From contig JACYUQ010000001.1 of NCBI GenBank assembly GCA_014841835.1, positions 1,178,001 through 1,242,000 on the forward strand: a stretch of DNA of 64,000 nucleotides. Direction: 5' to 3'. Positions 7,761 to 15,679 of the stretch are shown here, one piece after another. Below the pieces are notes generated by a model, which saw nothing but the letters and a program-made list of their open reading frames with translations, searched no databases and was not told the origin of the DNA. How positions within the stretch are numbered: position 1 is the first letter of the stretch; each line of letters opens with the position of its first letter. A program made the position numbers and the translations under genes. This stretch comes from Oxalobacteraceae sp. CFBP 13730 (GTDB taxonomy: Bacteria; Pseudomonadota; Gammaproteobacteria; Burkholderiales; Burkholderiaceae_D).

Positions 7761-9311
7761 ATGAACGCCGCCCTCACCGCGACCGACCTGTTCTTCGACC
7801 AGGCTGCTTGCGGCCTGATGGCAACCGATGCACACGGCATGATCCTCACGGCCAACGCCAGCCTGCATGCGTGGCTCGGCATGGCACCCGGGGCGCTGGT
7901 CGGCACGCGCCTGCACGACCTGCTGCCGGCCAGCGCCCGCCTGTTTCACTACACGTGCTGCGTCCCACGCTTGCAGAACGAAGGCGCGGCGCATGACATC
8001 CAGATCGACCTGTTGAAGCCAGGTGGCGCGCGGCTGCCGGTGCTGCTTCAACTCGTGCGCCAGCGTGATGGCGACCGCGAGATCGACCATTGGGCGCTGT
8101 TTCGCGCCGGTGGGCGGCACAGCTACGAAAACGCGCTGCTGTGCCGGTCGGAAGCGGCGGACGACGCACGCGATGCGCAGCACCAGCGCGACCTGCAACT
8201 ACGCGCGGTGAACACGCAGCTGTCGGCGGCCGACCTGCGCAAGGATGAATTTCTGGCCACGCTGTCGCACGAGCTGCGCAATCCGCTCGCGCCGATGCGC
8301 AGCGCGCTCGACGTGCTCAAGATCAAGCATGGGAATGACGACGACGCGCGCGTGATCGGCGCGTTCGACCGCCAGTTGCGGCACCTGACGCGCCTGGTGG
8401 ACGACCTGATGGAGGTCTCGCGCATTACCCAGAACCGCATGCAGCTGCGGCGCGCCCCGGTCGACATGGCGGCGCTGACGCGCGGCGCGGTGCACGACAT
8501 GGCGCCGGTGATGACGGCCGCGCGCCACGTGCTGCGCCTGACGCTGCCAGATGCGCCGCTGACCGTCGACGGCGACGCCACGCGCCTGGCGCAGGTCGTG
8601 ATCAACCTGCTGGGTAACGCAGCCAAGTACACACCGGATGGCGGGCTGATCGATGTTGAACTGGCCGGTTCGGATGGCCACGCCGAACTGCGCGTGCGCG
8701 ACAACGGCATCGGCATCCCGGCGGATGCCCTGGGAACGATCTTTCAGTTATTCACGCAGCTCGAACCAGGGCGCGAACGCGCCTGCGGCGGCCTGGGCAT
8801 CGGCCTGGCGCTGGCGCGCGGCATCGCCCTGCTGCATGGCGGCGAGATCCTGGTCGAGAGCGACGGACCGGGCCGCGGCAGCCAGTTCACGCTGCGCCTG
8901 CCGCTGATCGCGGGTTGCGCGGTGGTGGAAGAAATAGCAACGGCACCTGGCCAGCCGGCGCCACTGCGGGTGCTGGTGGTGGATGACAATGTCGATGCGG
9001 CCGAGACGATGGCGACGATGCTCGAGCTGTTCGGCTGCACGACGCTGCTGGCGCATACGGCAGCGGGCGCGCTGGCGCTGGCGCCGGATTTCTTGCCCGA
9101 AGTGGCGCTGCTCGATATCGGCCTGCCCGACTTCAATGGCTACGAACTGGCGCGGCGCCTGCGCGGGCTGGATGCCTGCGCCAGTACCAAACTGATTGCG
9201 GCCACCGGCTGGGGCCAGGAGCGCGACCGGCAACTGGCGCGCGATGCGGGGTTCGACCACCACCTGACCAAGCCGATCGATATCGAGCGGCTGCGCTTGC
9301 TGCTACAGTAA
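7761..9311 (+). CDS. PAS hybrid sensor histidine kinase with receiver domain
   Basis: A 516-residue soluble hybrid kinase. A PAS domain spans about residues 8-120 (ACGLMATDAHGMILTANASL), then a short coiled linker, a HisKA domain with His170 in LSHELRNPL, a HATPase domain with N box NLLGNAAKYTP, DNGIGIP and GGLGIGLAL, and a C-terminal receiver with Asp452 in LLDIGLPDFNGYE. No membrane helix is present. It is translationally close to the RsbQ-like hydrolase, suggesting that the hydrolase makes or delivers the PAS ligand. No separate response regulator with an output domain lies next to it, so a phosphotransfer protein elsewhere is probably needed. Confidence 0.92.
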   Translation: MNAALTATDLFFDQAACGLMATDAHGMILTANASLHAWLGMAPGALVGTRLHDLLPASARLFHYTCCVPRLQNEGAAHDIQIDLLKPGGARLPVLLQLVRQRDGDREIDHWALFRAGGRHSYENALLCRSEAADDARDAQHQRDLQLRAVNTQLSAADLRKDEFLATLSHELRNPLAPMRSALDVLKIKHGNDDDARVIGAFDRQLRHLTRLVDDLMEVSRITQNRMQLRRAPVDMAALTRGAVHDMAPVMTAARHVLRLTLPDAPLTVDGDATRLAQVVINLLGNAAKYTPDGGLIDVELAGSDGHAELRVRDNGIGIPADALGTIFQLFTQLEPGRERACGGLGIGLALARGIALLHGGEILVESDGPGRGSQFTLRLPLIAGCAVVEEIATAPGQPAPLRVLVVDDNVDAAETMATMLELFGCTTLLAHTAAGALALAPDFLPEVALLDIGLPDFNGYELARRLRGLDACASTKLIAATGWGQERDRQLARDAGFDHHLTKPIDIERLRLLLQ

Positions 9312-9339
9312 GCACCTGTTCCTCACCGGTATCGACACC

Positions 9340-9696
9340 ATGACCCGCGCCTTGTCCCTGAACCTTCTCGCAGCAGGCTTGCTGTCACTGGCCACGCTGG
9401 TCGCGGTCCCCGCCCCCGCCCATGCGTGCGAGCGCGTCTACCCGCAGGCCAATGGCGACGACCGCACGCGCCATGTGCGCCTGTCGGCCGGCTGGCCCGA
9501 TGCACAGATCCTGCAGAACCTGAAGCTCAATCTCGACCGGGCCGACGTCAGGCGCAGCGAGAGTTCGGGCACGGTCAGCGTCCAGTACACGTACTTTCAC
9601 AAGACGGTCGTGATCACGCGTTCGGCAAAAGGCGTCGAGGTGCAGCTGTCAGAGAAGGATCGGGAGAAGCTCGTCTGGCAGCTGGGAGTGTGCTGA
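9340..9696 (+). CDS. Small exported protein of unknown function
   Basis: A 118-residue protein with a clear signal peptide (hydrophobic residues about 9-24, cleavage after APAHA near residue 29). The mature part is about 90 residues with two cysteines, one near its start (ACERVYP) and one as the last residue, which could form a disulfide in the periplasm. It begins 28 bp after the hybrid kinase and may be its cotranscribed neighbour. I do not recognise a family. Codon use matches the neighbourhood, so the gene is credible. Confidence 0.72.
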   Translation: MTRALSLNLLAAGLLSLATLVAVPAPAHACERVYPQANGDDRTRHVRLSAGWPDAQILQNLKLNLDRADVRRSESSGTVSVQYTYFHKTVVITRSAKGVEVQLSEKDREKLVWQLGVC

Positions 9697-9705
9697 ACTG
9701 TGTAA

Positions 9706-9730
9706 GGGGCGAAGCCTGGCGCTTCGCCCC
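9706..9730. terminator. Hairpin between convergent genes
   Basis: A perfect 10-bp stem (GGGGCGAAGC with GCTTCGCCCC) and a 5-nt loop lie in the 43-bp gap between the convergent exported-protein gene and phoD. There is no clear U-tract on either side, so termination strength is uncertain. Confidence 0.65.
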
Positions 9731-9739
9731 GTGCATCCG

Positions 9740-11422
9740 TTATACAGCCACGATCTTGCGGTTCGCCACGCCCGGCAACATGCGCAGCGTCTTGCCGACG
9801 ACCGCCTTGTAGGTTTTGGACGTGACCGTATCGACGTAGCGGTACTCGGCCCGGGCTTCGGTCGGCGTGACCGTCAGCACGACGAAACCGCGCGAGGCCG
9901 TCTCGGCGTATTGCAGCGGCCCGATCAGCTGCTCCATGCCGCCTGCCACAGTGGCCGGCGCGATCGTCGGGAAATAGGTCTCGAAACCGGGCGAGGTCAC
10001 GGCAGGCACGCCAAATTCAACGCCCACTGCCCGCCCCTGCTGGTCGGCCAGATCGCTGGCCCAGGCATTGTGGGTGTCGCCCGCCAGCACCACCATGTTC
10101 TTGTTCAGCGTCTGCGCCATGTTCAGCACCGTCTCGCGCGCAGCATGGTAACCGTCCCAGGCATCGAGGTTGTACGGCACCGGCGTGGCCGTGAGCAGCT
10201 GCTGTTCGGCAGCGCTCAGTGCGACACCGGCCTTGACCTTGGCGGCAATCGCGAAGTACGCCGGATAGCCCGTGGTGCCCAGCACCATCGGCGCCGGCAG
10301 CAGCATGCGCGCCATCAGTACCTGCTGGCCCAGGATCTGCCAGGTGGCCGTCGACTTGCTCATCTGGTTGCGCAGCCAGGTGGTCTGCTCCGTACCCATC
10401 AGCTGGCGCGCAGGGTTCGTGACGTCGGCAGTGAACGCGGCGCTGTTGAAGCTGCGGTCCGCGCCGACATAGCTGGCCAGGGCCAGCTGCTTGTCGCGAC
10501 CGATCACGCGCGTGTCGAGCATGTGCAGCGAAATCAGGTTACCGAAATCGAACGAGCGGTAGATCTTGTCCGGCTTCGCGGCGTCCGGCACGCGGATCGG
10601 CATCCACTCGTGATATGCCTGGATCGCCATCTGGCGCCGCGCCGACCACAGACCTTCCGTGGCCGGGTCGTGGTTCTCGGCGCCGCCGCTCCAGGTGTCG
10701 TTGGTCAGTTCATGGTCATCCCAGACGGCGATGAAGGGCATGCGCGCATGCACCGCCTGCAGGTCGGGGTCGGTGCGGTATTGCTGGAAGCGGATCCGGT
10801 AATCGGTCAGCGTGATGATCTCGGTGGCCGGCTTCGACACGCGACCAAGCGTGCCCGCGTTCTGCGACGCATAACCGCCGGCGGCGTATTCGTAGATGTA
10901 GTCGCCCAGGTGCAGGCCGACATCGATATCGTCGAACCTGGCAGCGTCGGCGTACACGTTGAAGTAGCCGGCCGGGTAGTTCGAGCAGCTGAACACGGCA
11001 AAGCGCACGCGTGACACGCTGCCGGTCGGCAGCGTCTTGGTACGGCCCACCGGCGAGAGCTGGCCGTAGCAACCGAAGCGGTAGAAATAGCTGCGGTTGG
11101 CCGTCAGGCCGGTCGCATCCACTTTTACCGTGAAGTCGCTGGCGCTGCCCGTGCGCAGGCTGCCCGAGGCCACCGTACGCGAAAAGTCGCTGGTCTCGGA
11201 GATCTCCCAGCCGACGTCGATGTCGCCGGCACCGGTGGCCGTGATGCGCGTCCACAGGATGACGCGGTCGGCCAGCGGATCGCCGCTGGCCACGCCATGC
11301 GCGAAGCTGACGACGCGGTCGTCGCCATCACCGCCGCAGGCCGCGAGCGGGAGCGTGGACACGGCGACGGTGCCGAGCGAAAAGGTACGAATGAAATTGC
11401 GACGTGAATGCGATTGGTTCAT
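9740..11422 (-). CDS. phoD: PhoD-type alkaline phosphatase/phosphodiesterase, Tat lipoprotein
   Basis: A 560-residue secreted phosphatase of the PhoD family, which releases phosphate from mono- and diesters using calcium and iron. The start at 11422 gives a twin-arginine signal (SRRNFIRTF) ending in a lipobox with Cys29 (LPLAAC), so the protein is probably exported folded and lipid-anchored. Core motifs FAVFSCSN, HLGDYIYEYA, VWDDHELTNDTW and LAGDTHNAWASDL are present. A TTG at 11455 is possible but lacks support. It lies downstream of a glycerophosphodiesterase, separated by a terminator, and has its own promoter with a candidate Pho box. Confidence 0.95.
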   Translation of the reverse strand: MNQSHSRRNFIRTFSLGTVAVSTLPLAACGGDGDDRVVSFAHGVASGDPLADRVILWTRITATGAGDIDVGWEISETSDFSRTVASGSLRTGSASDFTVKVDATGLTANRSYFYRFGCYGQLSPVGRTKTLPTGSVSRVRFAVFSCSNYPAGYFNVYADAARFDDIDVGLHLGDYIYEYAAGGYASQNAGTLGRVSKPATEIITLTDYRIRFQQYRTDPDLQAVHARMPFIAVWDDHELTNDTWSGGAENHDPATEGLWSARRQMAIQAYHEWMPIRVPDAAKPDKIYRSFDFGNLISLHMLDTRVIGRDKQLALASYVGADRSFNSAAFTADVTNPARQLMGTEQTTWLRNQMSKSTATWQILGQQVLMARMLLPAPMVLGTTGYPAYFAIAAKVKAGVALSAAEQQLLTATPVPYNLDAWDGYHAARETVLNMAQTLNKNMVVLAGDTHNAWASDLADQQGRAVGVEFGVPAVTSPGFETYFPTIAPATVAGGMEQLIGPLQYAETASRGFVVLTVTPTEARAEYRYVDTVTSKTYKAVVGKTLRMLPGVANRKIVAV

Positions 11423-11454
11423 GGGATGACAATTGGCAAAGGTGAAAGACGGCA

Positions 11455-11489
11455 AATCTTAGCCAGCGCCGATGACGCTCTGATGACGT
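11455..11489 (-). promoter_or_regulatory. Candidate Pho box and -10 element upstream of phoD
   Basis: On the minus strand ACGTCAT-CAGA-GCGTCAT (11489 to 11472) forms two 7-bp direct repeats with a 4-bp spacer, like the PhoB box CTGTCAT-N4-CTGTCAT (10 of 14 matches). Ten bases further lies TAAGAT (11461 to 11456), a fair -10. This box-to--10 spacing is that of PhoB-activated promoters. The start codon follows about 33 nt later. Confidence 0.55.
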
Positions 11490-11522
11490 CATCGATGCAA
11501 CGGGCATGGAAGTGCCAGGCAT

Positions 11523-11557
11523 GAAAGAACGCCCGGTCGGACATGCCGACCGGGCGT
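11523..11557 (-). terminator. Terminator after the glycerophosphodiesterase gene
   Basis: A perfect 12-bp stem (11529-11540 with 11546-11557) and a 5-nt loop lie 17 bp after the glycerophosphodiesterase stop codon. On the minus strand it is followed by TTCTTTC. It would separate that gene from phoD. Confidence 0.8.
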
Positions 11558-11574
11558 CGATGGTGCGCGTGTGA

Positions 11575-12603
11575 TCAGGCCTGCTTGCGCTTTTTCAGTC
11601 CGATGATGCCGGCCAGACCCAGGCCCAGCAGCGCCAGCGAATGCGGCTCGGGCACTGGCGTCGCCGGCCCGAATACGGCGTCGCGCGCAGTGACGGCGAT
11701 GTCCGGATAGTTCGTGAAGACGCCGTCCACACCGAGGTTGTAGGCAGCCTCATAGCTGGCGGGGTTGTTCAGGAAGGTGTACGGCGTGACCGTCATGCCG
11801 GCATCATGCGCGGCCTGTACGCAGGCTGCGCTGAGCTGGCCCGACGACGGACCGATGCCGTCGGCGATGGCGGCGACCGCTGCCGCTCCTGCCGCCGTGG
11901 TGGGACAGACGCCCAGATAGCTGACCGGAATGGACGAGTTGGCGTTCAGATACTCTACCTGCGCCGCGTTGAAGGACTGCGTCAGGGCGCGGCCCGCCGT
12001 CGTGAAGTAGCCGTTGTACTTCGCATTGCTCAGGCCCGCCAGGATGGCCTCGGCCACGTCCAGCCCGCCCTGCTTGGCTTCCGGGAAGACGCCGATGGCG
12101 ACGCCGGTCTCGATGAAGTAGTTATAGGCCAGGTCGAGGAAAGCATCGTAGGACGTGAAGCTGTACGAAATGGCCGGGTCGAAATAGGTCTTGTCGGTGC
12201 AGTAGCCGTTGGCGTTGCGGCACGTCACGGACAACTGCTCCAGCTGCGCCAGCGTGAATTTGCGCACGTCGTAGGTCCCGTTGCTGGAACGCAGGGCGGC
12301 GATCTCGGGGTGCGTCGCCGCAAACGCGACGACATTGGTCGTGGCATTCAACGTGCCGTCATGCAGCATCACCGCCTTGTTGTCGGCGGTCAGGTACACA
12401 TCGCCCTCGATATAGTCAGCGCCCATCCGCATGGCGAGCTGGTACGACTGCACCGACTCTTCCGGCAGATACCCGCTGGCGCCGCGGTGAGAAATGACCA
12501 GCGGACGTTCTCCCGTGAGAGTCGACACGGGCATGGCATGGCCGGCGACCGGCGCGAACAGCAAGGCCGCGAGCGGCAACAGTCCGAGATGCGACGTTTT
12601 CAT
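11575..12603 (-). CDS. Glycerophosphodiester phosphodiesterase with PEP-CTERM anchor
   Basis: A 342-residue exported GDPD/GlpQ-family enzyme that splits glycerophosphodiesters to glycerol-3-phosphate and an alcohol. It has a signal peptide (residues 1-23) and catalytic HRGASGYLPE with His39. Glu66 and Asp68 lie in IEGDVYL, and a second His is in MLHDGTLN. The protein ends with a PEP-CTERM signal: VPEP, a hydrophobic helix and the basic tail KKRKQA. An exosortase would therefore cut and anchor it; none is in the window. It sits upstream of phoD on the same strand, which fits joint phosphate scavenging. GAAGAGGG precedes the ATG at 12603. Confidence 0.93.
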   Translation of the reverse strand: MKTSHLGLLPLAALLFAPVAGHAMPVSTLTGERPLVISHRGASGYLPEESVQSYQLAMRMGADYIEGDVYLTADNKAVMLHDGTLNATTNVVAFAATHPEIAALRSSNGTYDVRKFTLAQLEQLSVTCRNANGYCTDKTYFDPAISYSFTSYDAFLDLAYNYFIETGVAIGVFPEAKQGGLDVAEAILAGLSNAKYNGYFTTAGRALTQSFNAAQVEYLNANSSIPVSYLGVCPTTAAGAAAVAAIADGIGPSSGQLSAACVQAAHDAGMTVTPYTFLNNPASYEAAYNLGVDGVFTNYPDIAVTARDAVFGPATPVPEPHSLALLGLGLAGIIGLKKRKQA

Positions 12604-13111
12604 AAAAGCAAACCCTCTTCAAATGTTATGAGTTATTTTGCGCAAGCAAGAGGCCGCAGGGCGGGAGCAGCCGGACTGCCTGGCTCCACTGCCTCGCGCT
12701 ACAGGCGGGCGCATCAGAAGTTGTCAAAGCCATCCTGGCGGCGCTGACGGGGGGATGCTAATTCGGCATGATGACAGTGGCATGAATTCGGACACCAATG
12801 TGTTGTTGATGCAGCCACATTCCGGGAATGACCGGTGGGTATCGATCAGCGGACTGATTTGCGGGTAACGCACCGACGCCATAGCGATACTGCCACCTTG
12901 TAAGAAATATCCTACAAGGCATCTTTACGCGTTAGACTCGTGAGCGATGCTGCTACCTGCAGACTGTTCTTGCCGGGCGTGATTGCTCGATTGATGCAGG
13001 CAATAGCGCCAAGCCCCGGGGTTGACTAACCGCCCATCTCCTTTTCATCACACACACGTTTGTTACAGGACCTTCTGCGCAAGGGCTGGCAGCAACAGGA
13101 AGGCATCTCTC
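12604..13111. other. 508-bp intergenic region between divergent genes
   Basis: I find no convincing gene here. A 76-codon plus-strand frame (12638-12868) starts with TTG and lacks a ribosome site. The region holds the promoters of the glycerophosphodiesterase (leftward) and the NRAMP-like gene (rightward), and one inverted repeat at 12896-12919. No sigma-54 site and no recognisable yybP-ykoY riboswitch core were seen. Confidence 0.6.
12896..12919. promoter_or_regulatory. Inverted repeat upstream of the NRAMP-like gene
   Basis: CCTTGTA (12896-12902) and its exact reverse complement TACAAGG (12913-12919) flank a 10-bp AT-rich core. The 24-bp symmetric site lies about 190 bp before the NRAMP-like start and would suit a dimeric regulator. 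The cognate protein is unknown. Confidence 0.45.
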
Positions 13112-14392
13112 ATGGAGCAGTCCTTGCCCACGTTCGCAGCAAAATCCGACACATGGCTATCCAAATTGGGGCCTGGCCTGATCACCGGCGCGGCAGACGA
13201 CGATCCAAGCGGTATCGCGACCTACTCGCAGGCCGGTGCGCAGTTCGGTTTCGGGTTGCTGTGGACGCTGTTATTTACCTATCCGCTGATGGTGGGGATT
13301 CAGGTTGTCAGCGCTCGAATCGGTGTAGTAACGGGCCATGGTTTGGCCACCAACATCCGGCGGCACTATTCGAAGGCGTTGTTGTATGCGATCGTCATGC
13401 TTTTGCTGATGGCAAACATCATCAATATCGCCGCCGATATCGCGGCAATGGGCGACGCCCTGCGGCTGGTATTGGGAGGGCCTGCGCACCTGTACGCGAT
13501 CGGCTTCGGCGCACTGTCCGCAGTGCTGCAGGTGATGATTCCCTACACCCGCTACGTGCGCATCCTGAAATGGATGACCCTGGCACTGCTGGCCTACGTC
13601 GCGACCGTGTTCGTTGTCAGAGTGCCGTGGGCCACGGTGGCGGTCGGCCTGATCACGTTCCCGCAGCTGCCCTGGAAGGCAGCATATATCACGACCATTG
13701 TTGCAGTATTCGGCACCACGATCAGCCCGTATCTGTTTTTTTGGCAGTCATCGCAAGAAGTCGAAAACCTGCGTGCGCTACCCGATGCCCGGGCGCTGAA
13801 ATATGCGCCGGCCGAAGCGAAGGCAAGCCTCGACCGGATCAAGGTTGATACCTATATTGGCATGGGTTTTTCAAATGTCGTGGCATTTGCCATCATGCTG
13901 ACCTTTGCCGTGACGTTGCACCTGCACGGCGTCACCGATATTTCTTCTTCAGCGCAGGCAGCCCAGGCGCTGCGGCCGATTGCCGGCGAATTCGCGTTCA
14001 TTCTTTTCAGCCTTGGCATCATCGGCACCGGCCTGTTGGCGATTCCCGTGCTTGCGGGATCTGCTGCCTATGCGATGGCTGGCACATTTGAATGGAAAAA
14101 CAGCCTGCAAGACAAGCCTGCGGTAGCACCGCGCTTCTATGCGATTATCGTCCTGGCGACGCTGCTCGGCGTCATCCTGATCTACGCGCCCATCGACCCG
14201 ATCAAGGCACTTTACTGGAGCGCAGTCATCAATGGCATCGTATCGATCCCGATCATGGCCGTGATGATGCTGATGGCAGCACGGCACGACATCATGGGCG
14301 CGTTGACAATCTCTCGCCGTTTGAACATCCTTGGGTGGCTATGCACGTCGGTGATGGCGCTTGCTGTGGCGTGCATGTTTATCCTTGCCTGA
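13112..14392 (+). CDS. NRAMP-related metal transporter with non-canonical metal site
   Basis: A 426-residue, eleven-helix membrane protein of the NRAMP superfamily. The canonical DPGN of helix 1 is replaced by DPSG (Asp31-Gly34 in ADDDPSGIATYSQAGAQFG), and the MPH motif of helix 6 by TTISPYLFFWQ (Ser205-Pro206). The methionine that selects for manganese and iron is absent. Such variants are common in bacteria and usually labelled divalent metal transporters, but the substrate is uncertain. Magnesium or another hard ion is possible. An upstream frame opens at 13022, but ATG at 13112 follows CAGGAAGG and precedes the first helix. It is divergent from the phosphodiesterase gene. Confidence 0.85.
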   Translation: MEQSLPTFAAKSDTWLSKLGPGLITGAADDDPSGIATYSQAGAQFGFGLLWTLLFTYPLMVGIQVVSARIGVVTGHGLATNIRRHYSKALLYAIVMLLLMANIINIAADIAAMGDALRLVLGGPAHLYAIGFGALSAVLQVMIPYTRYVRILKWMTLALLAYVATVFVVRVPWATVAVGLITFPQLPWKAAYITTIVAVFGTTISPYLFFWQSSQEVENLRALPDARALKYAPAEAKASLDRIKVDTYIGMGFSNVVAFAIMLTFAVTLHLHGVTDISSSAQAAQALRPIAGEFAFILFSLGIIGTGLLAIPVLAGSAAYAMAGTFEWKNSLQDKPAVAPRFYAIIVLATLLGVILIYAPIDPIKALYWSAVINGIVSIPIMAVMMLMAARHDIMGALTISRRLNILGWLCTSVMALAVACMFILA

Positions 14393-14472
14393 AGCAGTGA
14401 TTCGACCAGACCTTGCCCTCGAACAGCACGTCACACGGCCGCCAGTTGCTGCATCAATCCGCACCGTGCTGG

Positions 14473-15039
14473 TTATCGGCCAGCCGCTGCTGAGCCGGTT
14501 TTTCCGCAATCGCTTCCCAGCCATTTGCCGGTGCCGTTTGATTTCTGGCTGATGTCTCCGCCGCCCGGCCCCGGTACGGTAGCGACCGATTCGAACCGAT
14601 ACGATGTCTCACTCTCGGCCTTCAAGACAGCGTCGACCTTCATCCGGGGCTGGGTGCAGACCATGCTCACATTCATGCCGCCAGCGATGGGTGTCATCTT
14701 CTTGGTGCAGGAATCCGCGCCTTTTTTGCCGAACAAATCGAAGTCGTTGATGTTTTGCTGGGTAATGCACTGCTTGGTGCGCACGCCATCACCTTTCAGC
14801 TCAGTACCGCTACCAGCCAGCATCTTGTCGATCTGCGCGCGCTGCTCGGGCGTCATCAGGGCCATCTGGCTTTTCATCAGCTCGAGATAACCCCCCAGCG
14901 GATTGCCCGCCGCCGTGTCCGACAGCGTCATGTCAATCTGCCACAACCCAGGTCTGATGGCCGGTTGCTGCGCGAATGCCTGCCCTGCCCAGAAGCTGGC
15001 AAGGGTAACGATGATCTGCGCGGCGTGTTTCGTTCGCAT
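14473..15039 (-). CDS. DUF3617 family exported protein
   Basis: A 188-residue exported protein with signal peptide (cleavage near AFAQQ, about residue 24). The mature part opens with IRPGLWQIDMTLSDTAAG, typical of DUF3617, a periplasmic family of unknown function in proteobacteria. Four cysteines in the second half (QCITQQN, DSCTKKM, MVCTQP, SDCGKTG) fit two disulfides. The start has CAGGAG 8 nt upstream. It is convergent with the NRAMP-like gene across 80 bp. No function can be assigned. Confidence 0.85.
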   Translation of the reverse strand: MRTKHAAQIIVTLASFWAGQAFAQQPAIRPGLWQIDMTLSDTAAGNPLGGYLELMKSQMALMTPEQRAQIDKMLAGSGTELKGDGVRTKQCITQQNINDFDLFGKKGADSCTKKMTPIAGGMNVSMVCTQPRMKVDAVLKAESETSYRFESVATVPGPGGGDISQKSNGTGKWLGSDCGKTGSAAAGR

Positions 15040-15182
15040 ACTGGCTCCTGATAGGTTGGTGTATCAGTGTATGCGATTCGATCAGGGAATGATTTCTGAG
15101 GTCGTGCAGTCCATGCGCCGCAAGTGCTGCGTGTCAGCCGACACGCGGTGCATTTGCCAACAGCAGCAGCAATCCGGTGTTA

Positions 15183-15422
15183 TCAGACCTGCGCTCCCGA
15201 GCCGTCAGAAACCCACGCACTGTCTGCCCGCAAATGCAAAGGCAGCGTGGCGATGACGTGCTGCGGACCTTCCACGTCCCAGGCAACAATGCAGCAACCG
15301 CAACCGTTCATCTCGGAAACGTATGACAAGTTTTCCTGATTGTGTTCGAGCCACGATTCAGCTTCTTCAACTTCACCTGCTGCATCGACCGAAGCGCAGA
15401 TTGACGCGCGCATTGTCATCAT
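15183..15422 (-). CDS. Small hypothetical protein with Cys cluster
   Basis: A 79-residue cytoplasmic protein I do not recognise. An acidic N-terminal half (GEVEEAESWLEHNQENL) is followed by NGCGCCIVAWDVEG, where three cysteines lie within four residues and could bind a metal. Codon choice is like that of real genes here, and no better frame overlaps it. The ribosome site is weak (TTAGGC) before the ATG at 15422. It runs away from the pepA-like gene, so their promoters share the 257-bp gap 15423-15679. Confidence 0.55.
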   Translation of the reverse strand: MMTMRASICASVDAAGEVEEAESWLEHNQENLSYVSEMNGCGCCIVAWDVEGPQHVIATLPLHLRADSAWVSDGSGAQV

Positions 15423-15460
15423 TAAAGCCTAAAAAAATCGAGGATAAGGACAAGCTCGTT

Positions 15461-15492
15461 GCTGGCTGATGCCAGCCATCCGGCACGCTGGC
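15461..15492. promoter_or_regulatory. Clustered inverted repeats, candidate enhancer-binding site
   Basis: GCTGGC (15461-15466), GCCAGC (15471-15476) and GCTGGC (15487-15492) form overlapping inverted repeats 130-160 bp upstream of the sigma-54 promoter. That is the usual distance for an enhancer-binding protein. PrsR is the activator expected from PEP-CTERM systems. The link is inferred from position only. Confidence 0.4.
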
Positions 15493-15617
15493 TTTTCACC
15501 AGTTTGACACAGCCGCCGGATAGCGTTGCATCAAACGCTGTCGGATTTCTTTACAGTGATGTCATTGGCGCCGTGCGCACCTCTTCTAATACCTTGTTTC
15601 ATAAAGGAAAATTTTAG

Positions 15618-15634
15618 TGGCACAAAGTTTGCTT
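15618..15634 (+). promoter_or_regulatory. Sigma-54 (RpoN) promoter of the pepA-like gene
   Basis: TGGCAC at 15618-15623, a 5-bp spacer and TTGCTT at 15629-15634 match the sigma-54 consensus TGGCAC-N5-TTGCW completely, with GG at -24 and GC at -12. Transcription should begin near 15644, about 36 nt before the start codon. Sigma-54 with the PrsK/PrsR pair is the known control of PEP-CTERM genes in floc-forming betaproteobacteria. Confidence 0.85.
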
Positions 15635-15679
15635 GTTCAAGATCATTGCTCTGCTCCCCTACACTCAGGAAACAACGAA

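Noticed and set aside
9731..11014. A 427-codon plus-strand frame opposite phoD
   Set aside because: No domain, reversed composition, and phoD on the other strand is unambiguous.
12638..12868. A 76-codon plus-strand frame in the 12.6-13.1 kb gap
   Set aside because: It starts with TTG, lacks a ribosome site and shows no recognisable pattern.
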